Shown here piece after piece: positions 8,293 to 17,060 of a stretch of DNA of 40,675 bases (positions are counted from its first letter, which is position 1; the number at the start of each line of letters is the position of its first letter). The DNA comes from DAOUFU01 sp034429275. GTDB taxonomy: Bacteria > Chloroflexota > Anaerolineae > Aggregatilineales > Aggregatilineaceae. Where the stretch lies: contig DAOUFU010000074.1 of NCBI GenBank assembly GCA_034429275.1, forward strand, positions 1 through 40,675, written 5' to 3'. A program made the translations under genes and the position numbers. The notes beneath the pieces were generated by a model. The model worked only from the letters and a program-made list of their open reading frames with translations, searched no databases and was not told the origin of the DNA.

Positions 8293-9051
8293 TCAGTCCA
8301 GGCTGCCGGTTTGTGCCACGCGGTACATCTTTTCCATCAGGTCATCCAGCGAAATATCTTTGGTGAGGAATTCCCCGGCCACCGTGCCGCGATCCAGCAC
8401 CACCACGCGATCGGCCACCGAATAGACGTGGAAGACGTTGTGATCGATAAAAATGGCCGATTTGCCCGCCTTTTTGATGTCGCGCACAAAGTCGAGCAGC
8501 TTGCGGGTTTCTTGCAGCGACAGCCCCATGGTCGGCTCGTCGAGGATAATCAGCTCGGCCTTGAAATAGAGGGCGCGCACGATGGCCACCCCTTGTTTCT
8601 CGCCGCCGGAGAAGGTTTTGATGACCGAGGTAGGGTTCACTGCGGATGAAGTGAAGCCCATGTGCTCCACCATCAGGCGGCTGGTCTCTTTTTTCATCTT
8701 GCCGATCTGCATAAAGCCCAGGCGGTTCGACAGTTCGCGCCCCAGGAAGATATTCCGCCACACCGTCTGCAGCTCAGCGAGCGCGCGTTCCTGGTAAACG
8801 GTCTCTACGCCCAGGGCGCGCGCCTTCGGCACGGTGAGCCGGGTGACCGGCTTGCCATGAAAGAACACCTCGCCGCTGGTGGGCCGGTGATAGCCCGTCA
8901 CGATCTTGATCAGCGTGGATTTGCCCGCGCCGTTGTCGCCCAACAACCCCACGATTTCGTTAGGGCGGACGTAAAAGTTTACGTTGTGCAGCGACTGCAC
9001 TTCGCCAAAGGATTTTGAGACATTGCGCATTTCGAAGATGTAATCTTCCAT
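8293..9051 (-). CDS. Sugar ABC transporter ATPase, single-domain FrcA-like
   Basis: ATPase of 252 residues with Walker A GDNGAGKST, Q-loop TVYQERAL, signature FSGGEKQGVAIVRAL, Walker B LIILDEP and H-loop FIDHNVFHV. Sugar ATPases of the RbsA/XylG class are fused tandem domains of about 500 residues; this one is a single domain, as in fructose importer FrcA-type systems. The signature's QGVAIVRAL, with Gly-Val in place of the usual Arg-Val, is a small oddity. ATG 9051 is chosen over TTG 9054 because GGAGG lies seven bases upstream. It is 17 bases from the permease gene downstream. Confidence 0.93.
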   Translation of the reverse strand: MEDYIFEMRNVSKSFGEVQSLHNVNFYVRPNEIVGLLGDNGAGKSTLIKIVTGYHRPTSGEVFFHGKPVTRLTVPKARALGVETVYQERALAELQTVWRNIFLGRELSNRLGFMQIGKMKKETSRLMVEHMGFTSSAVNPTSVIKTFSGGEKQGVAIVRALYFKAELIILDEPTMGLSLQETRKLLDFVRDIKKAGKSAIFIDHNVFHVYSVADRVVVLDRGTVAGEFLTKDISLDDLMEKMYRVAQTGSLD

Positions 9052-9098
9052 CAAAACCTCCGTGGTCGGACGAGAGAGGCAGCACCCCTCAAATAATG

Positions 9099-9134
9099 GG
9101 TTCCAGCAAGCACGAACTCACGCTTGCTGGAACC
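9099..9134 (-). terminator. Strong hairpin between binding-protein and ATPase genes
   Basis: Perfect 13-bp stem: 9099-9111 (GGTTCCAGCAAGC) with 9122-9134 (GCTTGCTGGAACC), ten-base loop. It sits in the 173-base gap downstream of the binding-protein gene. The minus-strand tail is CATTATTTG, not a clean U-run. Such hairpins commonly stabilise the binding-protein message and lower expression of the ATPase and permease; that role here is inferred. Confidence 0.65.
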
Positions 9135-9224
9135 GGTGAGGCCCTGGTGATGCCGGCGCATCAGCCGGTGGCCCGGCTGACGGCCAGCACAGCCCATTCA
9201 TCATGGCAGCAGGGCCGATAGGCG

Positions 9225-10238
9225 TTAGCGGATGACCTGCTCCACCAGCGGGGCCAGGATGTCGATGTTGTCCTTGCTCGCGAACCCGCCACCGGTATCG
9301 ATGTGCAGGCCGGAGAAGGCGAACTGCTTGGTCAGGCAGATCTGCAGGATCGGCAGATAGCCCTGGAGCCACTGCTGCTGATCGATCACCAGGTCGGTCC
9401 AGCCGCCCTCAATCGCCTGGATGGTGGCAGGCGAGAGATCGAACCCGGCGGCGTAGACGTCATCCGGGCCGCGGCCCGCGCCTTCCAGGTACGACTGCTG
9501 GGTGGCGGTCAGGGCACCGTGGTCGGTGACGATCGCCTTCACGTCGGGGTGAGAGGCGACATAGGCGACGAAGGTGGGGATGCCCGCCGGCGGATCGGCA
9601 TTGGTCGCCCCGTCGATTTCGAGGTAGTCCACCGTCAGACCGGCTTCATTGAAGGCATCGATCCCGCCCTGGGTGCGCAGGCCGCGGGTCGGCTGCGAGA
9701 GCAGGCCCCAGACCATTGCCCGATCGCCGGCCTGCAGGCCAGCGCGCGTGATGGTCTCTTTGCCCAGGTTGTAGCCGGTCGCGTAGAGTTCCAGGGCGAC
9801 ATAACCAAACCCCTGGCCCGCATACTTGGCTTCGATGCTGGGCAGGTCGGTGTTCTGGCTGGTCACGATGATGCCCTGAGCGATGGCTTCATCCACCAGG
9901 GGGGCGAAGGCTTCTTCACCGGGATGGCCCATGATGGCGATACCATCGGGGTTGGAGGCCATCGCCTCGGCGAACTGCTGGGTCATCTTCTGCGGGTCCC
10001 AGTCGGACCAGACATACTCGACATTCGCGCCCAGGTCGGAAGCGGCCTGAACCGCCCCGTTATAGACGTTCACGGCGAAGACGCCGCCCGCCGGACCGCC
10101 GGGGAAGAAGACGATATCGACGCCGCTGCACCATTTTTCCTTCGGGCCATTAGACCCCTGGGCATTCACCGAAACCAGGGGCACAAGCACCAGTGCGAGG
10201 GCAATCAGAAGCGAAAGGATCACGGACTTTTTTAACAT
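9225..10238 (-). CDS. Sugar ABC transporter substrate-binding protein (RbsB-like, PBP1 fold)
   Basis: Exported protein of 337 residues. The signal peptide is clear (MLKKSV, hydrophobic core, likely cut after VNAQ), without a lipobox Cys. The mature part has the type I periplasmic binding fold: DIVFFPGGPAGGVFAVNVYN, region ASNPDGIAIMGHP, IIVTSQNTD, and GFDLSPATIQAIEGG near the C-terminus. PBP1-type proteins of this group bind ribose, galactose, xylose, inositol or autoinducer-2; the ligand is not decidable. AAAGGAG is well placed before the ATG. First gene of the importer operon; leader contains a LacI-type operator. Confidence 0.92.
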   Translation of the reverse strand: MLKKSVILSLLIALALVLVPLVSVNAQGSNGPKEKWCSGVDIVFFPGGPAGGVFAVNVYNGAVQAASDLGANVEYVWSDWDPQKMTQQFAEAMASNPDGIAIMGHPGEEAFAPLVDEAIAQGIIVTSQNTDLPSIEAKYAGQGFGYVALELYATGYNLGKETITRAGLQAGDRAMVWGLLSQPTRGLRTQGGIDAFNEAGLTVDYLEIDGATNADPPAGIPTFVAYVASHPDVKAIVTDHGALTATQQSYLEGAGRGPDDVYAAGFDLSPATIQAIEGGWTDLVIDQQQWLQGYLPILQICLTKQFAFSGLHIDTGGGFASKDNIDILAPLVEQVIR

Positions 10239-10310
10239 CTTTGGCTGTCTCCTTTAATCTTTAGGGCGATGAAGAGAAATGGGGATGGGTGTGGAATTCG
10301 TACCGATAGG

Positions 10311-10320
10311 ACCTCCTTTC
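10311..10320 (-). promoter_or_regulatory. Perfect Shine-Dalgarno-like sequence without a start codon
   Basis: Read on the minus strand this is GAAAGGAGGT, fully complementary to the usual 16S rRNA 3' end. No ATG, GTG or TTG follows within 15 bases, and the real gene start is about 70 bases further down with its own AAAGGAG. It may be a standby ribosome site or part of a leader structure. Confidence 0.4.
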
Positions 10321-10342
10321 CAAAGTTGAGGCTGGCCAGGAC

Positions 10343-10356
10343 TGTTAGCGCAAACA
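10343..10356. promoter_or_regulatory. LacI-family operator in the sugar-importer leader
   Basis: TGTTAGCGCAAACA differs by one base from the perfect palindrome TGTTAGCGCTAACA, a common LacI-family operator with the central CG step. It lies 105 bases upstream of the sugar-binding-protein ATG. Which LacI protein binds it is not shown; the one at the window start is a candidate. Confidence 0.6.
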
Positions 10357-10420
10357 ATCGAGGATAAAAACAAAGCGCTCCCTAAGTTTGTTCCGGAATC
10401 GCGGCTCTTTTCACTGCAAT

Positions 10421-10439
10421 CTACTTTACACCAAAGTAG
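10421..10439. promoter_or_regulatory. Inverted repeat upstream of sugar importer
   Basis: CTACTTT and AAAGTAG are separated by ACACC (7-bp arms). It is about 180 bases upstream of the binding-protein start, in the A/T-rich part of the 287-base gap. It could be a second regulator site; no factor is recognised. Confidence 0.4.
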
Positions 10440-10525
10440 GTTTCTAGTGAAGCGGGTCAGGCGATCGGAACACGTTTCAGCGCATATCGGCGGGGGCAGA
10501 CAGGACAGAATCGAACCGGCCCCGC

Positions 10526-11638
10526 TCACGAAGAAGGCGCTTGCATGGCCTGGCGGACGGCTGCGGCTACCTCGGCGACCTGATCGGCGGTCATTTCCGG
10601 GAACATCGGCAGCGAGAGAATCTCGCCCACCAGGGCTTCGGCCTGGGGCAGCGCACCGTGACGGATGGGGGCGCGCGCATAGAACGGCTGGCGATGAACC
10701 GGCAGCGGGTAGTGAATGGCGGTGGCGATTCCCTGCGCTTGCAGGGCCGCCCGCAGCGCCTCACGACGCGGGGTCCGAATCACAAAGAGGTGGTAGACGT
10801 GGGTCGTGCCGGGCACCTCGGCGGGCAGCACGACCCCGCTGCCATCGAGCAGATCGCAGTAGAGGCAGGCCAGCTTGCGGCGGGCATCGTTCCAGCGATC
10901 CAGGTGGCGCAGTTTGACCCTCAGCAGCGCAGCCTGGAGTGTATCCAGGCGGTGGTTGAAGGGCGGAAGCTCATGCTGGTTGCGGATGCGCTGGCCGCAG
11001 TTGCGCATGGCGCGCACGGCTTCGGCGATGGCCGCATCACCGGTGACAACCATACCGGCATCGCCGCACGCGCCGAGATTCTTGGACGGGTAGAAGCTGA
11101 AGGCGGCGGCATGTCCGAATGACCCTATTCGCCGGTCGTGGTAGAGCGCGCCATGCGCCTGGCACGCATCTTCGATCACCCACAGGTGATGCGCTTCGGC
11201 GATACGCATGATGGGGTCCATATCCGCCGGTTGGCCGTAGAGGTGAACCGGGATGATCGCCCGCGTGCGCGGGGTAATGGCGGCCTCAAGCTGGCTCACG
11301 TCGAGCGTGTAGGTCTCCGGCAGCACATCGACCAGGACGGGCACCGCGCCGGTGAAGGTCACGGCGGCGGCAGTGGCCGTGAAAGTGTGCGCGGGCAGGA
11401 TCACCTCGTGACCTTCGCCCACCCCCAACGCGCGCAGGGCCAGCTCCAGCGCGGCCAAACCGCTGCCGGTGCCGACGGCGTGAGGAGTCCCACAATAGGC
11501 GGCAAATTCGTCCTCCAGCAGGCCGACATCCTCGCCCAGCACAAAATCGGCACGGTCCAACACGCGCTGAATGACGTCGTTTAGCTCATCGCGCAGCAGG
11601 CGGTGCTGCAAGCGCAGGTCCACAAATGGCACGGGCAT
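10526..11638 (-). CDS. DegT/DnrJ/EryC1 family sugar aminotransferase (WbpE-like)
   Basis: PLP-dependent sugar-nucleotide aminotransferase of 370 residues, normal for the family. Landmarks: start VPFVDL, substrate/cofactor segment GTGSGLAALELALRALG, EDACQAHGA (D157 and Q160 hold the PLP ring) and FYPSKNLGACGDAG with the Schiff-base lysine K186. GGAG lies before the ATG. Its neighbours are a Gfo/Idh/MocA dehydrogenase and a hexapeptide acetyltransferase; this trio matches WbpB, WbpE and WbpD, which oxidise C3 of UDP-GlcNAc uronic acid, aminate it and acetylate the new amine. The same trio could act on another 3-keto sugar nucleotide. Last gene of the operon. Confidence 0.9.
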   Translation of the reverse strand: MPVPFVDLRLQHRLLRDELNDVIQRVLDRADFVLGEDVGLLEDEFAAYCGTPHAVGTGSGLAALELALRALGVGEGHEVILPAHTFTATAAAVTFTGAVPVLVDVLPETYTLDVSQLEAAITPRTRAIIPVHLYGQPADMDPIMRIAEAHHLWVIEDACQAHGALYHDRRIGSFGHAAAFSFYPSKNLGACGDAGMVVTGDAAIAEAVRAMRNCGQRIRNQHELPPFNHRLDTLQAALLRVKLRHLDRWNDARRKLACLYCDLLDGSGVVLPAEVPGTTHVYHLFVIRTPRREALRAALQAQGIATAIHYPLPVHRQPFYARAPIRHGALPQAEALVGEILSLPMFPEMTADQVAEVAAAVRQAMQAPSS

Positions 11639-11675
11639 AGCCTGTTCTCCTCCGGGTGCGAACGCTCCGCCGGGC

Positions 11676-12326
11676 CTATCTCTTGCGCGTATGAACGACC
11701 ATGCCGTCGATATACGGGCGATCTACCAGGTCAAACGGGCAGGTCAGGTCGTTCACCGATTTCACCGGGCGCGCGGGGTTCCCATAAGCGAGCGTGTAGG
11801 CGGGGATGTCTTTGGTGACCACACTGCCCGCGCCGATCAATGCGCCCTCGCCGATGGTGATGTGTGACAGCAGGGTGACGTTCACGCCGATGCGCGCGCC
11901 CTGCTTGATGGTCGGGCCGCGCATACACAGCCCGCACAGGGGGTGCGGATCGTTGGCGATGGTCACCCCTGGAGCCAGGAAGACATTATCCTCGATGGTG
12001 GTGAACTGCGCGACGTAGACATTGCAGTGAATCTTCACCCGGCTGCCGATTGTGCAGCCGTAGTCGATGGTGGAACCGTTCCACAGGCTGAAATCATCGC
12101 CGATCTGGTTCTGCTCGCGGATCACGATGTGATGGCCGGTCTGCAAGCCCGCGCCGATGGTGCACCCGGCATAGATCACGCTGCCGGAACGGATGCGGGC
12201 GTTTGCGCCGATGGTGAGTGTGAGGTCGTCGATCTGTCGCCCGGTGCGGTAGCCCAGGATCACGCCCGGATCGATCTCGCAGCCATCCCCCAGGATCACC
12301 GGGTCATGAATCGTGACGTGCAGCAT
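11676..12326 (-). CDS. Hexapeptide-repeat N-acetyltransferase (WbpD-like)
   Basis: Left-handed beta-helix protein of 216 residues. Repeats of the [LIV]-G-x-x-x-x form run through it (IGANARIRSG, IGAGLQTG, IGDDFSLWNG, IGSRVKIH, IGVNVTLLSH, IGEGALIGAGSVVTKDI), ending in the AYGNPARPVKS motif typical of acetyl-CoA-dependent sugar transferases. The inserted segment APGVTIANDPHP, with its His, is like the active-site loop of WbpD/PglD-type enzymes. ATG 12326 is preceded by AGGTGAAG; GTG 12332 is a possible alternative. The start lies inside the end of the dehydrogenase gene (23-base overlap), so the two are coupled. Likely step: acetylation of the amine installed by the aminotransferase. Confidence 0.88.
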   Translation of the reverse strand: MLHVTIHDPVILGDGCEIDPGVILGYRTGRQIDDLTLTIGANARIRSGSVIYAGCTIGAGLQTGHHIVIREQNQIGDDFSLWNGSTIDYGCTIGSRVKIHCNVYVAQFTTIEDNVFLAPGVTIANDPHPLCGLCMRGPTIKQGARIGVNVTLLSHITIGEGALIGAGSVVTKDIPAYTLAYGNPARPVKSVNDLTCPFDLVDRPYIDGMVVHTRKR

Positions 12327-13359
12327 CTTCACCTGCCTTTGGATCGAGCGCCATCGTCTGCCGCGCGCCTTGCGATTTCAGCGAGCGGTCGGCCATTTCG
12401 AGCGTCTTGACAACCTGCAAGCCATCCCACCCGCTGCTCTGGGGGCGCGTATGGTGGATCACGCAGTCGATAAAGTGCTTGCATTCTTCGCGCAGCGGCT
12501 CAGCCAGCGGAATACGCGGGATCACGATGTCGCCGAATCGGTAGCTCAACTGGAAATCGCCAAAGGTGTTGGTGTAGGGCGGCTTTTCGACGCCCTTATC
12601 ATAGATGCGGATTTTTTCGAGCGGCTCGACATCGTCGAAGACCAGCATCTTTTTGCTGCCGACGACGGTGATCCGGCGCACTTTGCACGGGTCGAGCCAG
12701 CTGACGTGAATGTGCGCGCGCACGTTGTTGGGAAATTCGAGATAGAGATAGGCGACATCGTGGACATTGGGCAGGATGCAGGCCGCGCCCGCCGCGTTGA
12801 CTGAGATCGGCTCGCTGCCCAACAGGTAGCGCAGGATCGAGATATCGTGCGGGGCCAGGTCCCAGACGACATCGAGGTTATCCTGAAACAGGCCCAGGTT
12901 GACGCGCACCATGTCGATATAAAAAACCTGGCCCAGTTCGCCGCTGACAATCGCTTCCTTGATGACACGCACCGCCGGGTTATATTCGAACGTGTGCCCG
13001 ACCATCAGCGTCAGATCGAGCCGGTCAGCCAGCTCACATAGGGCCTGGCCGTCCTGGCTGTTGAGCGTGAGCGGCTTCTCGACCATGACGTGCAAACCGC
13101 GCTCCAGGCAGTCGCGCGCCACAGCGTAATGTGCCGCCGGGGGCGTGGCCACAGCGACCGCATCCAGCGGCAGATCGAAAAACTGGCGATAGTCGCGCGT
13201 GGTGACCAGGCCCAGATAACGCTTCTGCATGGCGGCAAGCCGCCCCTCGTCCAGGTCGGCCACGGCGAGAACCTCGGTTTCGGGCATCTCGGCAAAGTTG
13301 CGGACCAGGTTCGGCCCCCAATACCCACACCCGATGACCCCAATTTTGAGCGGCTGCAC
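12304..13359 (-). CDS. Gfo/Idh/MocA family sugar dehydrogenase (WbpB-like)
   Basis: NAD(P)-dependent oxidoreductase of 351 residues. The Rossmann motif is IGVIGCGYWGPN, the family motif EKPLTLN is at 94-100 (K95) and the catalytic His lies in DLAPHDISILRYLLG (H171). The GYWGPNLVRNF form is typical of the WbpB/Cps-like group that oxidises C3 of UDP-HexNAc uronates. GTG 13359 is the start, with GGAGAG upstream. First gene of the three-gene sugar-nucleotide operon. A WbpA-like 6-dehydrogenase that would supply the uronate is not in the window. Confidence 0.88.
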   Translation of the reverse strand: MQPLKIGVIGCGYWGPNLVRNFAEMPETEVLAVADLDEGRLAAMQKRYLGLVTTRDYRQFFDLPLDAVAVATPPAAHYAVARDCLERGLHVMVEKPLTLNSQDGQALCELADRLDLTLMVGHTFEYNPAVRVIKEAIVSGELGQVFYIDMVRVNLGLFQDNLDVVWDLAPHDISILRYLLGSEPISVNAAGAACILPNVHDVAYLYLEFPNNVRAHIHVSWLDPCKVRRITVVGSKKMLVFDDVEPLEKIRIYDKGVEKPPYTNTFGDFQLSYRFGDIVIPRIPLAEPLREECKHFIDCVIHHTRPQSSGWDGLQVVKTLEMADRSLKSQGARQTMALDPKAGEDAARHDS

Positions 13360-13455
13360 GGCGATCTCTCCTGTATCCGCGCGTGGGCGCGGTGCCTGTC
13401 GAGCAGGGCACGAGTGCCCCCCAAAAGGCGAGTCCGGTCATGCCCATATTCGATC

Positions 13456-13461
13456 ATTATA
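13456..13461 (-). promoter_or_regulatory. Candidate -10 box for the sugar-nucleotide operon
   Basis: A perfect TATAAT on the minus strand, about 97 bases upstream of the dehydrogenase GTG. A good -35 box at the right spacing was not found. Confidence 0.35.
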
Positions 13462-13531
13462 CTGGATAAGCCGGTTACAGCCTGGAGCAATTGCAAAAGG
13501 GCGATGGAATCTGTATCTGACAGAACGGGAA

Positions 13532-13558
13532 TTGGCCCCAGCATAACAGTGTTATAAT
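13532..13558 (+). promoter_or_regulatory. Extended -10 promoter for the plus-strand signalling array
   Basis: TGTTATAAT at 13550-13558 is a perfect extended -10 box (TGn plus TATAAT). A TTGGCC at 13532-13537 gives a weak -35 box with 15-bp spacing. It would place the transcript start near 13565, giving a leader of about 120 bases before the kinase ATG. No other element was recognised in 13360-13685. Confidence 0.55.
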
Positions 13559-13685
13559 AACGTTCACGATATTTGGCAGGCTGGGGAATGGGGTTGGCAA
13601 CAGTGACTCTACGTCTATTGTGTCCGAGTCCCCCTCATCTTGGGTGGCAAATTGAACAGGTGACAGATCGATAACGATCACCAAC

Positions 13686-16600
13686 ATGAACACGCAAGCG
13701 ATTAAAATACTCCTCATCGAAGCAAACTCAGACGATGCTCACCTGGTTGAGCACATGCTGCACCATTCCCCACACATGATGTATGATCTCTCCGTGGTAA
13801 ACCAGTTGCAGGCAGGAGTCGAATTTCTAGCGAAGACTCCTGTAGATGCTGTATTGCTGAATTTGTCGCTACCCGACAGCACAGGCGTTCAAACACTGGT
13901 CAAGATCCAGGCCGCAACTCCTAATACAGCGACTATCATTTTGGCCGATTCCGATAACCAGGACCTCGTAACAGAGGCGATCAAGACCGGTGCGCAGGAC
14001 TTTTTGGTGAAACAGGAATTCAACAGCGCGTCGCTGAGTCGATCCATCCGCTGCGCGATCGAGCGCGTGCGCCGTGCGCAGCACCGATTCCAAAATGAAG
14101 ACAATTTCCGTGGTGTGATGGCGCAAATAATTGATGGGATCACGCTGGTTGATGAAACCGGCGTGATTGTTGAATGGAATCGTGCCCAGGAACAGATCAG
14201 TGGAATGTCCCACAACGAGGCCATTGGCCGTTTTGTGTGGGATGTCCAGCATCAGCTTGCCCCCCCGCACCGGAGATCGCCCGCCCACTATGAATCGCTG
14301 AAGAAGACCTTTTTGACCTTTCTCCAGACGGGGCAAGCACCGCTGTGGGTACGCGAGCTATGCCGAACAAGCGGTGAAGTGCGAGCCGTTCAGAGTACGG
14401 TGTCCCCCATCCGCACCGCACGCGGGTATATGGCGAGCATCATCACTCGCGATGTCACCGATCAGCAACGTGCCCAACAAGCCCTCGAAGAAGCTTTTCT
14501 GTATTCACAGTACACCCTGGATGCGATTTCAACTGAAATTGCCGTCCTGGATCAAAGCGGCGTGATCATTGCGGTTAATGAGGCCTGGCGAAAATTCGCC
14601 GACGACAACAACCTGGGAGACCCCAACTACGCAGTAGGCCAAAACTACCTGGCCATCTGCGATCGTGCGGAGGGTCCGGGCGCGGATGAGGCGCAGGTCG
14701 TTGCTGCCGGGATTCGCGCCGCGCTGGCCCATCGGCAACGGGACCTTCGCCTGGAATATGCCTGTCACGGCCCAGCCGGACCACGTTGGTTTGTTGTTGA
14801 AGCGCGCAGTTTTGATGTGGGTCGGGAACAGCGAGTCGTGATCACGCACTATGACATCACGGCTCGCATACTGGCCCAAGAAGCCCTGGCCACCGAACGA
14901 AACCTGCTGCGCACTCTTATTGACACCCTGCCTGACCATATTTACATCAAAGACCTCGAAGGTCGCTTCATCGTCAGAAACGCGGCGGCAGCACATCATA
15001 TGGGGGCCGCTTCGCCCGAAGAAGCCATCGGCAAAACGGACTTCGACTATTATCCCCGCGAGCTGGCCGAATGTTACACTGCCGATGACCAGATGGTTAC
15101 GCAAAGCGGGCAGCCGTTGTACGACCGTGAAGAGCCGATTTTGTCCGCAGATAGCGTTGCGGGTTGGCTCTTGACCACCAAAGTCCCACTGCGAGATAAA
15201 TCGGGCCAGGTGGTCGGATTGATCGGCATCGGTCACGACATCACCAGACGTAAGCAAGATGCGGAACGGCTCGAAAGGCTCCATGCGGAGATCAACGCAC
15301 TTTATACCATCAACAAACAGCTTGGCCAGACCCTCGATCTGGAAACGATTTACCGCACGATACATTCGGCTATCAAAGAGCATGTCGGGTGCGATGGCCT
15401 GCGAATCTTGTCGTACTCGCCGGAAGATCGGCTGATCCGCTGCGTGTGGGCCTGGGCCGATGGTCGTCAGCTCGATGCCAGCCAGTATCCACCTATTCCG
15501 CTGACCGAAGGGGATCAGGGCCATCAAAGCCAGGTGATACTCACCGGGCAATCGTTGTATATTCCCGACTGCCAGAATCACCTGCCTGCCCTTCAGACGT
15601 TTTATGTCGTGCAAGACAATGGACAAACGCAGGAAAAAGAACAAGCCGATCACCACGCCCGGATACCCCAATCAACCATCCTTTTGCCCTTGAAGCTCGA
15701 AAACCGGGTTCTGGGCGTGATTCAAGTATTCAGCTATCAACCCGATGCCTTTTCCGAGGACGAGCAGCGTTTTCTCAACGGCCTGGCGTCTCAGGCGGCT
15801 GCCGTGGTGGCCAATGCGCTGCTGTTTGAGCAGGCTCAGCACGAGGTAGCCGAACGCGAACGCGCAGAAACTGCCCTGCGGCATCTAAACGCCATACTTG
15901 AAGACCGCATTGCCGAACGCACCGCTGCTCTGCGCAACAGCGAAGCCCGCTATCGCGCCATTGTCGAAGATCAGACCGAATTGATTTGCCGGTCCAAGCT
16001 CGACAAGACCGTGACTTTTGTCAACAACGCCTACTGTCGTTTTTACAATCTGCCGCGCGAGCAAATCATCGGCGCCGACTTTACGCCGACGGTGTATGCC
16101 GAAGACCTGCCAGAGTGGGAAGAAAAATATGGTTTGATTTCCCCAGCCAACCCGACCTTGACTATCGAGCACCGTACCGTTGGGGGAGATGGCAAAATAC
16201 ATTGGATGCAGTGGACAAACCGGCTGATTGTGGACGAGAACAATCAACCGCTCGAAATCCAGGGAGTGGGGCGCGACATCACCCGGCAAAAACAATCGGA
16301 AGAAGTGCTGCGCCAGGCACTCACCCGTGAGATGGAAGTCAACGAGATGCGTGCACGTTTCATCTCGATGGCGTCACACGACCTGAGGACCCCGCTCGCC
16401 ATCATCCAGGCATCAATCGATCTGCTGTCTCAATATGGCGACCGATTGTCTCCCGAACGCAAACAACGTAGTTTTCAAGAGCTCTATCAGTCATTCCAGC
16501 AAATGGTCCGCTTGTTGGATGACATTCTGATCATTGGACGGGTTGATGCAGGCAAGATCGAGCTTGAACCCGAACCGCTCAATCTCAAGACATTCTGTCG

Positions 16601-17060
16601 CAATCTGTTGACCGAGCTCAAGACCGCGCTGGGAACCAGTCACCATCTGAACCTGGCTATCACGGGCGAATGTGAGCAGTTGTGGATGGATTCTAAGCTG
16701 CTACGTCATATCCTGAGCAACCTGATCTCGAATGCGATCAAATACTCACCTTCTGCAGAGAGTGTTGAGATTAGCCTGGACTGTACGCACAGCCAGGTGA
16801 TGATCAAAGTCCAGGATCACGGGATTGGTATCCCGCTCGACGAACAAAAGCACCTGTTTGAGACATTCTTCCGAGCCAGCAACGCCCGGAATATCGCCGG
16901 TAATGGACTCGGTCTGGCCATTGTCCGCCAATCCGTTGAGCTTCATGGTGGAAGCATCAGCTTCGAGAGCTATCCTGGAGAAGGCACTACCTTTTGTGTT
17001 ATCTTACCCAGTATCCCTGTAAAGGAAAATGTTAATGAATACCGTGTTAGTCGTGGATGA
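13686..17060 (+). CDS. Multi-PAS/GAF sensor histidine kinase with degenerate N-terminal receiver
   Basis: Soluble kinase of 1,124 residues without membrane helices. Order: receiver-like domain (1-125); PAS (141-260); PAS (270-395); PAS (402-520, TLPDHIYIKDLEGRF); GAF (535-715); coiled linker; PAS (750-868); dimerisation domain with phospho-His H898 (SMASHDLRTPL); ATPase domain with N-box NLISNAIKYSP, QDHGIGIP, and GNGLGLAIVRQSVELHGG. The receiver has lost its chemistry: the phospho-acceptor Asp is Asn59 (AVLLNLSLPD), the acidic pocket is EAN instead of EDN, and the switch Thr is Ala (IILADSD), although the Lys (FLVKQ) remains. So it likely works as an unphosphorylated docking domain. Its kinase core closely resembles that of the minus-strand kinase ending at 20812. 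The stop overlaps the next gene by 26 bases. Confidence 0.93.
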   Translation: MNTQAIKILLIEANSDDAHLVEHMLHHSPHMMYDLSVVNQLQAGVEFLAKTPVDAVLLNLSLPDSTGVQTLVKIQAATPNTATIILADSDNQDLVTEAIKTGAQDFLVKQEFNSASLSRSIRCAIERVRRAQHRFQNEDNFRGVMAQIIDGITLVDETGVIVEWNRAQEQISGMSHNEAIGRFVWDVQHQLAPPHRRSPAHYESLKKTFLTFLQTGQAPLWVRELCRTSGEVRAVQSTVSPIRTARGYMASIITRDVTDQQRAQQALEEAFLYSQYTLDAISTEIAVLDQSGVIIAVNEAWRKFADDNNLGDPNYAVGQNYLAICDRAEGPGADEAQVVAAGIRAALAHRQRDLRLEYACHGPAGPRWFVVEARSFDVGREQRVVITHYDITARILAQEALATERNLLRTLIDTLPDHIYIKDLEGRFIVRNAAAAHHMGAASPEEAIGKTDFDYYPRELAECYTADDQMVTQSGQPLYDREEPILSADSVAGWLLTTKVPLRDKSGQVVGLIGIGHDITRRKQDAERLERLHAEINALYTINKQLGQTLDLETIYRTIHSAIKEHVGCDGLRILSYSPEDRLIRCVWAWADGRQLDASQYPPIPLTEGDQGHQSQVILTGQSLYIPDCQNHLPALQTFYVVQDNGQTQEKEQADHHARIPQSTILLPLKLENRVLGVIQVFSYQPDAFSEDEQRFLNGLASQAAAVVANALLFEQAQHEVAERERAETALRHLNAILEDRIAERTAALRNSEARYRAIVEDQTELICRSKLDKTVTFVNNAYCRFYNLPREQIIGADFTPTVYAEDLPEWEEKYGLISPANPTLTIEHRTVGGDGKIHWMQWTNRLIVDENNQPLEIQGVGRDITRQKQSEEVLRQALTREMEVNEMRARFISMASHDLRTPLAIIQASIDLLSQYGDRLSPERKQRSFQELYQSFQQMVRLLDDILIIGRVDAGKIELEPEPLNLKTFCRNLLTELKTALGTSHHLNLAITGECEQLWMDSKLLRHILSNLISNAIKYSPSAESVEISLDCTHSQVMIKVQDHGIGIPLDEQKHLFETFFRASNARNIAGNGLGLAIVRQSVELHGGSISFESYPGEGTTFCVILPSIPVKENVNEYRVSRG

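Noticed and set aside
13475..13717. 80-codon minus-strand frame with a hydrophobic start, over the kinase promoter
   Set aside because: It covers the extended -10 promoter, overlaps the kinase start, and has no ribosome site or conserved feature that I recognise.
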